Of a DNA stretch of 64,000 bases, positions 34,386-43,107 are shown piece by piece. How positions within the stretch are numbered: position 1 is the first letter of the stretch; every line of letters begins with the position of its first letter. The DNA comes from JAMLIN01 sp041676645 (GTDB lineage Bacteria; Pseudomonadota; Gammaproteobacteria; Burkholderiales; Burkholderiaceae_E), in NCBI GenBank assembly GCA_041676645.1, contig JBAYRO010000002.1, forward strand, positions 47,308 through 111,307, read 5' to 3'. The notes below the pieces were generated by a model, which searched no databases, was not told where the DNA came from, and worked only from the letters and a program-made list of their open reading frames with translations. The translations under genes and the position numbers were made by a program.

Positions 34386-35611
34386 GCGATCGCCACGTCC
34401 TCACGATCAACGCCGGCTCGGCCACGCTCAAGTTCGGCCTGTACCGCGCGGGAGAGGCAACCGGACGACCCGAGCAGCGCTGGCGAATCACGATCGACCA
34501 TCTCGCCAGCGAAGCGGCCGAACTGGTCGCCACGAGCATCGACGGCGAGCGCATCCGCAAGACCCTCGGCCCGCGCTCGCACGCGGCCGATGCGCTCGGC
34601 GACCTGCTCGAGTTCCTCGCCGAGGCCGCACCCGGCGCCGCGGTGGCCGTGGTCTCGCACCGGGTGGTGCATGGCGGCCCGCGCTTCCACGAACCCGTCG
34701 CGGTCGACCCCGGACTGCTCGAGGCCCTGCACGGATTCACGCCGCTCGCGCCATTGCACCAGCCGCACAACCTCGCCGGGATAGAGGCCGCCCACGAGGC
34801 TTTCCCCGACGCCGTCCAGGTCGCCTGCTTCGACACCGCATTCCATCGCGGCCAGCCCCGGGTCAACGATGTCTACGCCCTGCCCCCGTCCTTCCATGAG
34901 GAAGGCGTGCGGCGCTACGGATTCCACGGCCTGTCCTACGAGTACATCGCCGCCCGCCTGCCGGCAGTGTCCCCACGCCTGGCCACCGGCCGGGTCGTGG
35001 TCGCGCACCTGGGCAGCGGCGCATCGATGTGCGCGATGCACGCCGGCAGGGCGGTGTCCTCGAGCATGGGATTCTCGGCGCTCGACGGCCTGCCGATGGG
35101 AACCCGCTGCGGCCAGATCGACCCGGGCGTGCTGCTGTGGCTGATGCAGGCGAAGGGCCTGGATGCCGATGCGATCAGCGATCTTCTCTACAACCGCAGC
35201 GGGCTGGCCGGCATGTCGGGAGTCGGCGCCGACATGCGCAGTCTCGAATCCAGCGACGAACCCGCCGCCGCCTTCGCGATCGAACATTTCATCGAACGCA
35301 TCCGCCGCGAAACCGGTGCGCTGGCGGCGAGCGCGGGCGGCATCGACGGCATGGTGTTCACCGCCGGGATCGGCGAGCATTCGGCGCGCGTGCGCGCCGA
35401 TGTCCTGCGCGGCCTGCAGTGGCTCGGCTTCGAGCTAGACGAGACCGCCAATGCCGGCGGTGGCCGCGACGGCGACGACGGCATGCGGCGGATCACCACC
35501 GAAGGATCGGCGGCCGAGGCGTGGGTGATCCCGACCGACGAGGAATCGATGCTCGCAAGGCACGGGATCATGGTCTTCGAGGCAGCCGGGGCGGCTGCGG
35601 GCGGCGGGTAG
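34382..35611 (+). CDS. ackA: Acetate/propionate kinase
   Basis: The 409-residue kinase moves phosphate from acetyl-phosphate to ADP. It has VLTINAGSATLKFGLY, AVVSHRVVHGGPRF, the catalytic FDTAFHRGQPRVNDVYALP, GFHGLSYEYIA, HLGSGASMCAMHAGRAVSSSMGFSALDGLPMGTRCGQIDPG and FTAGIGEHSARVRADVL. The ATG overlaps the MaoC-PTA stop (ATGA), so the two enzymes form one acyl-CoA to acetate/ATP step. Confidence 0.94.
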   Translation: MSDRHVLTINAGSATLKFGLYRAGEATGRPEQRWRITIDHLASEAAELVATSIDGERIRKTLGPRSHAADALGDLLEFLAEAAPGAAVAVVSHRVVHGGPRFHEPVAVDPGLLEALHGFTPLAPLHQPHNLAGIEAAHEAFPDAVQVACFDTAFHRGQPRVNDVYALPPSFHEEGVRRYGFHGLSYEYIAARLPAVSPRLATGRVVVAHLGSGASMCAMHAGRAVSSSMGFSALDGLPMGTRCGQIDPGVLLWLMQAKGLDADAISDLLYNRSGLAGMSGVGADMRSLESSDEPAAAFAIEHFIERIRRETGALAASAGGIDGMVFTAGIGEHSARVRADVLRGLQWLGFELDETANAGGGRDGDDGMRRITTEGSAAEAWVIPTDEESMLARHGIMVFEAAGAAAGGG

Positions 35612-35658
35612 AATAGCCGACCATCGGCGCCGCCCCGGCGCCCGCTCCGGAATTCCCC

Positions 35659-36750
<1,092 letters not shown>

Positions 36751-36775
36751 TCGACCCGCGGCGATACCCCCGGAT

Positions 36776-36791
36776 CTTGTCGTAGGACAAG
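36776..36791. promoter_or_regulatory. Dyad upstream of the copper-type cluster
   Basis: CTTGTC (36776-36781) and GACAAG (36786-36791) form a perfect inverted repeat around GTAG, 25 bases after ychF and 52 before the first DUF2946-like gene. The stem is short for a terminator and lacks a T-run, so it may be an operator for the downstream genes. No known regulator motif was recognised. Confidence 0.35.
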
Positions 36792-36843
36792 AAACGATCG
36801 AATCGGCGGCCAGCCTCGACCGCCACCGGACTAGTATCCCGGC

Positions 36844-37272
36844 ATGCACCCCGGCCGGAACGCCACTCTCCCGTTCGCATCATCCACCTGGCGCACGATC
36901 GTCCGCCTGACGATCGTCGCCCTGCTCTGCCGTCTCGTCATTCCGGCCGGCTACATGCCCGGTCCCGCCGTGGACTGGTCCGGCAAGCTGCTGTTCACGC
37001 TCTGCGCGGTTTCCGGCCCGGTCGGACCCATGCTGACGGAGCTGTCCGGCGAACCGACCGATTCCCCTGCCGACACTGCGTCGGCGGGGATGGACTGCCC
37101 CTTCGGCATCCTGGCCGCCCAGGCCGCGGCGCCCGGGCTTGCGCCGCCACCGGGCATCATGCCACCGGCGGCCATGGCCGCCGTCGCACCGACGGCGTGG
37201 CGGACGCTGCCGCCGCTTCCGCCATACGGCCCCCCGCTGGGATCGAGAGCGCCTCCTTCACCCGTTGCCTGA
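36844..37272 (+). CDS. DUF2946-like small membrane protein
   Basis: A 142-residue protein with one N-terminal hydrophobic segment (about 19-36, TIVRLTIVALLCRLVIPAG) followed by a periplasmic-type tail. Cysteines at 29 (LLCRL), in FTLCAV and in MDCPFGILAA are typical of the DUF2946 group, whose CPF/HCxxC motifs suggest metal handling. The C-terminus is Pro-rich. It is followed 143 bases later by a second such protein and then a copper-type TonB receptor. The family has no assigned function; the metal link is inference. Confidence 0.72.
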   Translation: MHPGRNATLPFASSTWRTIVRLTIVALLCRLVIPAGYMPGPAVDWSGKLLFTLCAVSGPVGPMLTELSGEPTDSPADTASAGMDCPFGILAAQAAAPGLAPPPGIMPPAAMAAVAPTAWRTLPPLPPYGPPLGSRAPPSPVA

Positions 37273-37415
37273 TCTGACCGGGCCGCTTGCCACCGCGCAA
37301 GACCGGGCCCGATCGTTTCGCAAGGTCCCGGCGTATCCGCGACGGCAAGCCGCGGGACGAGCGATGGACCGCGCGTTCGCCCATGCGGCCTGCATGACGG
37401 GGCAACGGCAGCACC

Positions 37416-37829
37416 ATGGCTTTCTGGAATCGGAGGAGAACCGGACGGGTCGCGATGATCGCGATGCTCCTGTTCGCTCTTCATTCGCTGATACCGGCGT
37501 GCCTGCTCGGTGCTCCCGCAGCAGCCACGGCGGCCTCCGGTGCCGTCACGGTGGTGTGCACGACCAGCGGACTGCGCGTCGTCATGCTGGAGATGGCGGA
37601 GCCTGGGGGTTCGTCGCAGGACGCTCCCCATGACGCGTCGATACCGCATTGCTGCACCGCCGGCTGCACGATGTCCGGCACATCGATGCTGCCGGGCCGC
37701 TACCTGGCCGGCTGGTTCCTGCCGGACGCCCCGGCTTCGCAGGCGTATCGCAATACCGAGACCTCCACCGCTCGCCCTGGATCTCCGGCGACACTGCCGG
37801 GCCGGCCCCGGGGCCCTCCCCGCGCCTGA
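37416..37829 (+). CDS. DUF2946-like small Cys/His/Met-rich protein
   Basis: A 137-residue protein with a hydrophobic N-terminal helix (about 14-32, MIAMLLFALHSLIPACLLG) likely acting as a signal or anchor. The mature region carries VVCTTSGLRVVM and the cluster IPHCCTAGCTMSGTSM, with Cys, His and Met at spacings suited to soft metals such as Cu(I). The C-terminal tail is Pro/Arg-rich. It lies between the first DUF2946-like gene and the TonB receptor and likely serves the same metal; this is inference. Confidence 0.68.
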   Translation: MAFWNRRRTGRVAMIAMLLFALHSLIPACLLGAPAAATAASGAVTVVCTTSGLRVVMLEMAEPGGSSQDAPHDASIPHCCTAGCTMSGTSMLPGRYLAGWFLPDAPASQAYRNTETSTARPGSPATLPGRPRGPPRA

Positions 37830-37900
37830 TCGTTTCCGCATTCCACCACTCGTGACCGCAGCGGCTCCCGAAGCCACACGATCACGATCTTTCTCGCTTC

Positions 37901-37936
37901 GACCCGGCATGCGCACGGATTCGCATGCGCCGGGTC
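37901..37936 (+). promoter_or_regulatory. Hairpin just upstream of the copper receptor gene
   Basis: GACCCGGCATGCG (37901-37913) pairs with CGCATGCGCCGGGTC (37922-37936), with a GC bulge in the right arm. It contains the ATG at 37925, so that codon would be shielded in RNA and ATG 37952 is the more likely start. No T-run follows, so it is more likely a leader structure than a terminator. Confidence 0.45.
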
Positions 37937-37951
37937 CTACCGGTATCGATC

Positions 37952-40015
37952 ATGCGAAACACGCATCTGCAAGCGATTCGTCTGTCCGGGCTGGCCATCA
38001 CACTGGCCTGGGCCTTTCCCGGCTTCGCGCAGACCACCAGCGCAAGCCATGTCCCCAGCCTCGATCCGATAGTCGTGACCGCGGTGACGCCCCGTTCACC
38101 GCTCACCTTCAGCACCGACCCCAAGTTGCCGCGCCAACCGCTGCCGGCAAGCGACGGCACCGACTACCTGAAGACGATCCCCGGCTTCTCGGCAATCCGG
38201 AACGGGGGCAGCAATGGCGACCCCGTGCTGCGCGGCATGTTCGGGTCGCGGCTGAACATCCTCGCCAATGGCACATCGATGCCGGGCGCATGCCCGTCAC
38301 GGATGGATGCGCCGACTTCCTACATTTCTCCCGAGAACTTCGACGAGCTCACCGTCGTCAAGGGGCCGCAAACCGTCATCTGGGGGCCCGGCGCGTCGGC
38401 CGGGACGATCCGCTTCGATCGTGACACGCCACGGTTCAGCGGCCGCGAGCTGCGCTTCGATGGCAGCCTGACCGGAGGATCGTTCGATCGCAACGACCAG
38501 GCCGCCGACCTCACGCTCGGCAACGAGAGGGGCCATGCCCGGATCACCGCCAACCGCTCGCATTCGCAGGACTACGAGGATGGCGATGGCAACGAGGTGC
38601 CTTCACGCTGGACGAAATGGAATGCCGATCTCACCCTGGGGCTCACGCCCGACGCCGACACCCTGTACGAACTGACGGCGGGGACCGGCGACGGCGAGGC
38701 TCGCTACGGCGGACGCGGCATGGACGGCACGAAGTTCAGGCGCGAGAGCTTCGGCCTGCGCTTCGAGAAGCGCAATATCGGGGAAACCCTGAGCAAGGTC
38801 GAGGCGCAGATCTACCACAACCATGCCGACCATGTGATGGACAACTTCACCCTGCGCTCGCCCAACCCGATGGGCGGCATGTCGATGGCAATGGCGTCGA
38901 ACGTGGAGCGGACCACATGGGGTGGCCGTCTTGCGGGCACCTGGACCCTGTCGGAGCACACGAGCCTGGTCGCCGGGCTCGACTTCCAGCATAGCCGCCA
39001 TCGCGCGCGCCGTGGCAGCGATGTCAACCCGTACCGCCATCAGACATGGACGAAGGATGCCGATTTCTCCAATACCGGCGTGTTCGGTGAACTCACCTGG
39101 CGAGTGGCGGACGGTCGGCGGGTGATCGGGGGTGCCCGCGTCGACTGGGCGCAGGCCGATGATTTCCGCGTCGAACATGGCGCCATGATGATGCCGATGC
39201 CGAATCCCACCCTCGGCGAGCGTCGCCGGGAAACCCTGCCCAGCGGATTCCTGCGCTACGAACGGGACCTCGATGCTCTGCCGGCAAGCTGGTACGTGGG
39301 CCTTGGCCATGTCCAGCGGTTCCCCGACTACTGGGAACTGTTCTCTCCGAACCGGGGCCCCGACGGTTCGGCCAACGCCTTCGAGGGCGTGGAGCCCGAG
39401 AAGACGACGCAGCTGGATTTCGGCATGCAGTACCGGCAGCAGAAGCTGGATGCCTGGTTCTCCGGCTATGCGGGAACGATCCAGGATTTCATCCTGTTCC
39501 GGTACGGCGGCGGGATGATGGGCAATGCCTCGCAGGCCACCAACGTCGATGCGCGGATCTTTGGCGGCGAACTCGGCGCGAGCTACCGGCTGACACCCCG
39601 CTGGAGCACCAGCGTCATGCTGGCCTATGCCCGGGCGCGCAACAGCACCGATGGCCGTGCGCTGCCCCAGATCCCGCCGCTGGAGGCGCGCCTGTCAGCC
39701 TCCTATGACGACGGAACCTGGTCGGCCGGCGCACTGTGGCGGCTTGTCGCGCCCCAGAAACGCTACGCGCTGGACGAAGGCAATGTGGTGGGCAAGGACT
39801 TCGGAGCGAGCGCCGGATTCGGAGTGCTTTCCCTCAATGGCGGCTATGCGATCAACCGGCGGATCAAGCTGACGGTCAGCGTCGACAACCTGTTCGACAA
39901 GACCTACAGCGAGCACCTGAACCTGGCCGGGAACGCCGGCTTCGGATTCCCGGCGGGCACCGCCCTCAATGAGCCCGGCCGTACCTTCTGGGCACGCATC
40001 AGCGCGCAGTACTAG
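37952..40015 (+). CDS. TonB-dependent copper receptor (OprC/NosA-like)
   Basis: An outer-membrane receptor of about 687 residues. After a signal peptide (RNTHLQAIRLSGLAITLAW..., cleavage near FAQ) the protein shows a TonB box (DPIVVTAV), a plug domain (TDYLKTIPGFSAIRNGGSNGDPVLRGMFGSRLNIL) and the OprC/NosA signature GACPSRMDAPTSYISPENF. A 22-strand barrel follows and ends with GRTFWARISAQY. Several Met-rich loops (NPMGGMSMAMASN and HGAMMMPMPNP) fit copper binding. An upstream ATG at 37925 adds nine residues but lies in a hairpin. It is preceded by two small Cys-rich membrane proteins. Confidence 0.88.
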   Translation: MRNTHLQAIRLSGLAITLAWAFPGFAQTTSASHVPSLDPIVVTAVTPRSPLTFSTDPKLPRQPLPASDGTDYLKTIPGFSAIRNGGSNGDPVLRGMFGSRLNILANGTSMPGACPSRMDAPTSYISPENFDELTVVKGPQTVIWGPGASAGTIRFDRDTPRFSGRELRFDGSLTGGSFDRNDQAADLTLGNERGHARITANRSHSQDYEDGDGNEVPSRWTKWNADLTLGLTPDADTLYELTAGTGDGEARYGGRGMDGTKFRRESFGLRFEKRNIGETLSKVEAQIYHNHADHVMDNFTLRSPNPMGGMSMAMASNVERTTWGGRLAGTWTLSEHTSLVAGLDFQHSRHRARRGSDVNPYRHQTWTKDADFSNTGVFGELTWRVADGRRVIGGARVDWAQADDFRVEHGAMMMPMPNPTLGERRRETLPSGFLRYERDLDALPASWYVGLGHVQRFPDYWELFSPNRGPDGSANAFEGVEPEKTTQLDFGMQYRQQKLDAWFSGYAGTIQDFILFRYGGGMMGNASQATNVDARIFGGELGASYRLTPRWSTSVMLAYARARNSTDGRALPQIPPLEARLSASYDDGTWSAGALWRLVAPQKRYALDEGNVVGKDFGASAGFGVLSLNGGYAINRRIKLTVSVDNLFDKTYSEHLNLAGNAGFGFPAGTALNEPGRTFWARISAQY

Positions 40016-40068
40016 GCGCTGGGAACACGGCCGGGCGCATGGCCCGGCCGGAACCCGCTGCCGACGCC

Positions 40069-40920
40069 TCAGCTTCGCGCGATCCCCACGCCCAGGCCGC
40101 CGTCGACCATCAGCGCATGGCCGTTGACATAGCTCGATTCGTTGGACACCAGGAACAGCGCGGCATAGGCGACCTCCCAGCCGGTGCCCTGGCGCCCGAA
40201 GGGAACCAGGGCGGCCCGGCTCGGCCGCCGGCGCGAAGCGTCGCGCCCCATCGGCGTGTCCATCAGGCCCGGGAGCAGCGAGTTGCAGCGGATGCCCATC
40301 GGCTCGCCCGCCGCGGCGATCGAACGGGCGAGCGCCACCTGCGCCGCCTTCGAGGATTCGTAGGCCGGATTGCGTCCCGCCGCGCGTTTGGCCGCCAGCG
40401 AGGACACCAGCACGATCGATCCGCCCGGCGCCATCCGGGGCAAGGCTGCGCGTGCGATCAACATGTGGCTGCGGATGTTGACCGCATACTCCTCGTCCCA
40501 GTCGGCGGCGTTCTGCCGGGCCAGTGGCAGGGCCTTCGAGATGCCGACGTTCAGTACCAGCCCGTCGAGTCCGCCGAGGCGCTCGACGCAGCGATCGACC
40601 AGCGGCTCCAGGACATCGGCCTGGCGAACATCGGCCAGTTCGCCGAACGCCGTCCCGCCCTCGGCTGCAACAGCCTGGCATGTCGCCTCGAGCGCCTCCC
40701 CCGAGATATCGACGCAAGCGAGGGTGGCGCCTTCGCGGGCGAACAGGATCGACATCGCGCGGCCATTGCCGACCGGCGGATTTTCCTCGGGAATCGGCCG
40801 CTGGCCGGCGCCGACGACGATGACGCGGCGCCCCTGCAGGCGACCCCGCCCGGGGACGAGACCGAGAGATTCGGGGTGCACCTGTTGTTCGGGAACGGCT
40901 TGGGTCGGAGCGAGATGCAT
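40069..40920 (-). CDS. Short-chain dehydrogenase/reductase
   Basis: A 283-residue SDR. The cofactor motif is expanded: VIVVGAGQRPIPEENPPVG followed by NGRAMSILFAREGA, so about ten residues are inserted in the TGxxxGxG loop. The rest is canonical: LADVRQADVLEPL, LVLNVGISK (NNAG equivalent), VLVSSLAAKRAAGRNPAYESSKAAQVALARS with Ser, Tyr and Lys, and the C-terminal YVNGHALMVDGGLGVG. A GAAGGA ribosome-binding site precedes ATG 40920. It is the last gene of the transporter/catabolic operon, so it probably acts on the imported compound. Confidence 0.86.
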   Translation of the reverse strand: MHLAPTQAVPEQQVHPESLGLVPGRGRLQGRRVIVVGAGQRPIPEENPPVGNGRAMSILFAREGATLACVDISGEALEATCQAVAAEGGTAFGELADVRQADVLEPLVDRCVERLGGLDGLVLNVGISKALPLARQNAADWDEEYAVNIRSHMLIARAALPRMAPGGSIVLVSSLAAKRAAGRNPAYESSKAAQVALARSIAAAGEPMGIRCNSLLPGLMDTPMGRDASRRRPSRAALVPFGRQGTGWEVAYAALFLVSNESSYVNGHALMVDGGLGVGIARS

Positions 40921-40932
40921 CTTGCAGGTCCT

Positions 40933-41466
40933 TCAGCTAGTGGATTGTTCGGGGGATGCCGGCTCGATCTCGACCTCGAAGTTCTCGAGGAAGCGGCAGA
41001 CCATCATGTAGAAGCCGACGGTCAGCACCAGCTCGGCCATCCGCTGGTGATCGAGCCGCGCGCACAGGCGCTCGAACATGGCGTCGGGCGCCTTCACCCG
41101 ATGGAACAACTCGTCGGTGAACTCGAGCACCAGGTTGTCGAGCTCGTCAAAGGGCGGCGCGCCGGCGCCGGCCTCGATCGCGTCGATCTTCTCCTGCGAC
41201 AAACCGATCGAGAGCGCGAGGCGACGATGCTGGTGGACCTCGTAGGAGGCGCCGCTCAGCAAACCCACCCGGATAATGGCGAGTTCCCGAAGCCTGGGAT
41301 CGAGCGCCCCCTTGCGCAGCAGCGCCCCGCCAAGGGCCAGGAAACCCTCGGCGGCCGGTCCCGCATGCGGCAGCATCCGGTACAGGTTCAAGGGCCGTCG
41401 CGACCCGAGCATCTCGCGGTAGGCGGGCGAAGCCTGCTCGAGGTCGAAGTACGGAACACGTGGCAT
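40933..41466 (-). CDS. Carboxymuconolactone-decarboxylase-like protein
   Basis: A 177-residue all-alpha CMD/AhpD-family protein. Features are MPRVPYFDLEQASPAYREMLG, LDPRLRELAIIRVGLLSGASYEVHQHRRLALSIGLS (the SYEVHQH motif replaces the CxxC of AhpD, so a redox role is unlikely) and LDNLVLEFTDELF. AGGAGG lies eight bases before ATG 41466; an upstream ATG (41487) has no such site. It follows the first binding-protein gene and precedes the SDR. It probably acts on the transported compound; the substrate is unknown. Confidence 0.85.
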   Translation of the reverse strand: MPRVPYFDLEQASPAYREMLGSRRPLNLYRMLPHAGPAAEGFLALGGALLRKGALDPRLRELAIIRVGLLSGASYEVHQHRRLALSIGLSQEKIDAIEAGAGAPPFDELDNLVLEFTDELFHRVKAPDAMFERLCARLDHQRMAELVLTVGFYMMVCRFLENFEVEIEPASPEQSTS

Positions 41467-41483
41467 GCGCTTCGCCTCCTGGT

Positions 41484-43028
41484 TCATTTGTCGAGCCACA
41501 TCGAACGGGTGCGGATCAGGCTGTTCTGCAGGGGCGGCAGATCCTTCACGTACGGCTGGGCAATCATGAAATACGTGGTGCGGATCGGAATCAGCGCGAT
41601 CGCATCGTCCGAGAAGGCCTGCGCCACATCGCAGTACATCTGGTGGCGCTTCTTCTCGTCGGTCTCCTCACGAGCCTGGTCGAGCAGCGCATCGATCTTC
41701 GTGGCGTCATGGCGCAGCACCGCCCGGCCCGTCTTGTTGCTGAAGTACGAGGTCAGGACGAGATCCGGATCACCGCCGACATCATTGAAGCGCCAGACGT
41801 CCATCTCGTAGTCACCGCTCAGGCCCACCCGCACGTTCTGGCTCTGCTCCACCAGCCGGATCTCCATCTCGATGCCGGCCTGCTCCATGAACTGCTGGAT
41901 CATCGCGCCCTGGCGCCGGCCGGCCGGCGTGTTGGTCGTCGTCAGCTGGAACTCCAGTGGCTTGCCGATCTCGTCGAGCAGGGCCTTCGCCTTCCCGGGG
42001 TCGTAGCCGCGCCAGTCCAGGTTGGGGCAGTGCCAGCTGGAACTCGCCCCGAGCAGGTCGGTCGAGACGGCCATGGTCCCGAGGAAGTAGGTTTCCGACA
42101 TTGCCGGCGCATTGAACGCATGCACCACCGCCGCGCGGGCCCGCGCATCGTCGAAAGGCGGCTTGCTGTGGTTGAAGTTCCACATGAAGCCACCCGAGCC
42201 CTCATGCTCATGAACGACCAGGTCCGACTGCTTCTTCGCATCGACGATGTGGGCGGCGACGTCCATCCTGCCGATATCGACTTCACCCGACTTGATGCTC
42301 TGGTAACGCGTGTTGCCGTCGGGCAGGATCCGGTAGACGACCTGGTCCAGGTAGGGCAGCGAGCTGTCCCAGTAGTCGGGATTCCTCTCCATCGTGACAC
42401 TGTCGCCGGCACGCCATTCCTTGAACACGAACGGCCCGGTGCCCACCGGCTTGCGATGGAAACCCTCGGGGTCGTTCTGCAGCGCGCTCGGCGAGCCGAT
42501 GTAGTTCAGGAGCGAGTCGATCGCCAGCGCGGAACGCAGTGCGGTCCATGGCTTGTCCAGCACGAAGCGCACGCTGTGGTCGTCGACCTTCTCGACCGCC
42601 TTGATCGTGGCCATCATCGAGCGATTGATGCCCGAATCCGAGGCGAGCACCCAGTTGTAGTGATGCACCACCGCATCGGCATTGAAGGGCGTACCGTCAT
42701 GGAACTTCACGCCCTCGCGCAGCTTCACCACCGCGCTCAGCCGGTCCGGCGCCTCGGTCAGTTCCAGTCCTAGCCGCGGCACGATATTCGAGCCCTCGTA
42801 GGCGAACAGGGTCTCCATCACGGCCGATGCCGGATTCATCGTGTTCTGGTTGAAGATCCGCGCCTTGCGATGGTTGAAACCATTGAACTCGGCTTCGGTG
42901 CCGATCGTCAGTGTGCCGCCGCGCCTGGGCGTGGCGGCATCGGCGTACGACGCCACGGCGACAAGCCCCGTGGCGAGCACTGCTGCAAGGGCGGCAGCGA
43001 AACGCCGGGGGTGAATAGCGAACGTCAT
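41484..43028 (-). CDS. Peptide/opine-type ABC substrate-binding protein, copy 1
   Basis: A 514-residue family-5 periplasmic binding protein with a Sec signal (FAIHPRRFAAALAAVLATG, cleavage near DA-ATP). The mature part carries GGTLTIGTEAEFNGFNHRKARIFNQNT, ETLFAYEGSNIVPRLGLELTEAPD, and GTGPFVFKEWRAGDSVTMERNPDYW. About nine residues in ten match copy 2 (43108-44646), which precedes it. A 107-base block is identical between the two. It is the only binding protein next to the CMD and SDR genes. The ligand is unknown. Confidence 0.9.
   Translation of the reverse strand: MTFAIHPRRFAAALAAVLATGLVAVASYADAATPRRGGTLTIGTEAEFNGFNHRKARIFNQNTMNPASAVMETLFAYEGSNIVPRLGLELTEAPDRLSAVVKLREGVKFHDGTPFNADAVVHHYNWVLASDSGINRSMMATIKAVEKVDDHSVRFVLDKPWTALRSALAIDSLLNYIGSPSALQNDPEGFHRKPVGTGPFVFKEWRAGDSVTMERNPDYWDSSLPYLDQVVYRILPDGNTRYQSIKSGEVDIGRMDVAAHIVDAKKQSDLVVHEHEGSGGFMWNFNHSKPPFDDARARAAVVHAFNAPAMSETYFLGTMAVSTDLLGASSSWHCPNLDWRGYDPGKAKALLDEIGKPLEFQLTTTNTPAGRRQGAMIQQFMEQAGIEMEIRLVEQSQNVRVGLSGDYEMDVWRFNDVGGDPDLVLTSYFSNKTGRAVLRHDATKIDALLDQAREETDEKKRHQMYCDVAQAFSDDAIALIPIRTTYFMIAQPYVKDLPPLQNSLIRTRSMWLDK
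42255..42361. repeat. 107-base block shared with 43879-43985
   Basis: The 107 bases 42255-42361 and 43879-43985 are identical, flanked by single-base differences (C versus T before, A versus T after). The block lies inside the two paralogous binding-protein genes and covers the coding region for DYWDS...IGRMDVA. Identity at third positions over 107 bases points to recent gene conversion or duplication. Confidence 0.85.
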
Positions 43029-43107
43029 CGGCAGGTCTCCACGGGTCTCTCGGGAAAATGCGGTGCCTCGCATCTGGAGCGGGAAGGTCGATTGCTGCAT
43101 GCTTGCC

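Noticed and set aside
32612..35611. 999-residue open frame on plus strand
   Set aside because: Only its C-terminal part is real (acetate kinase from 34382). The upstream part is an out-of-frame read of the MaoC-PTA gene and antisense of the nucleotidase.
37925..37951. Upstream ATG (37925) as the true start of the TonB receptor
   Set aside because: It lies inside a hairpin and adds MRRVLPVSI before a complete signal peptide; 37952 is favoured, though not excluded.
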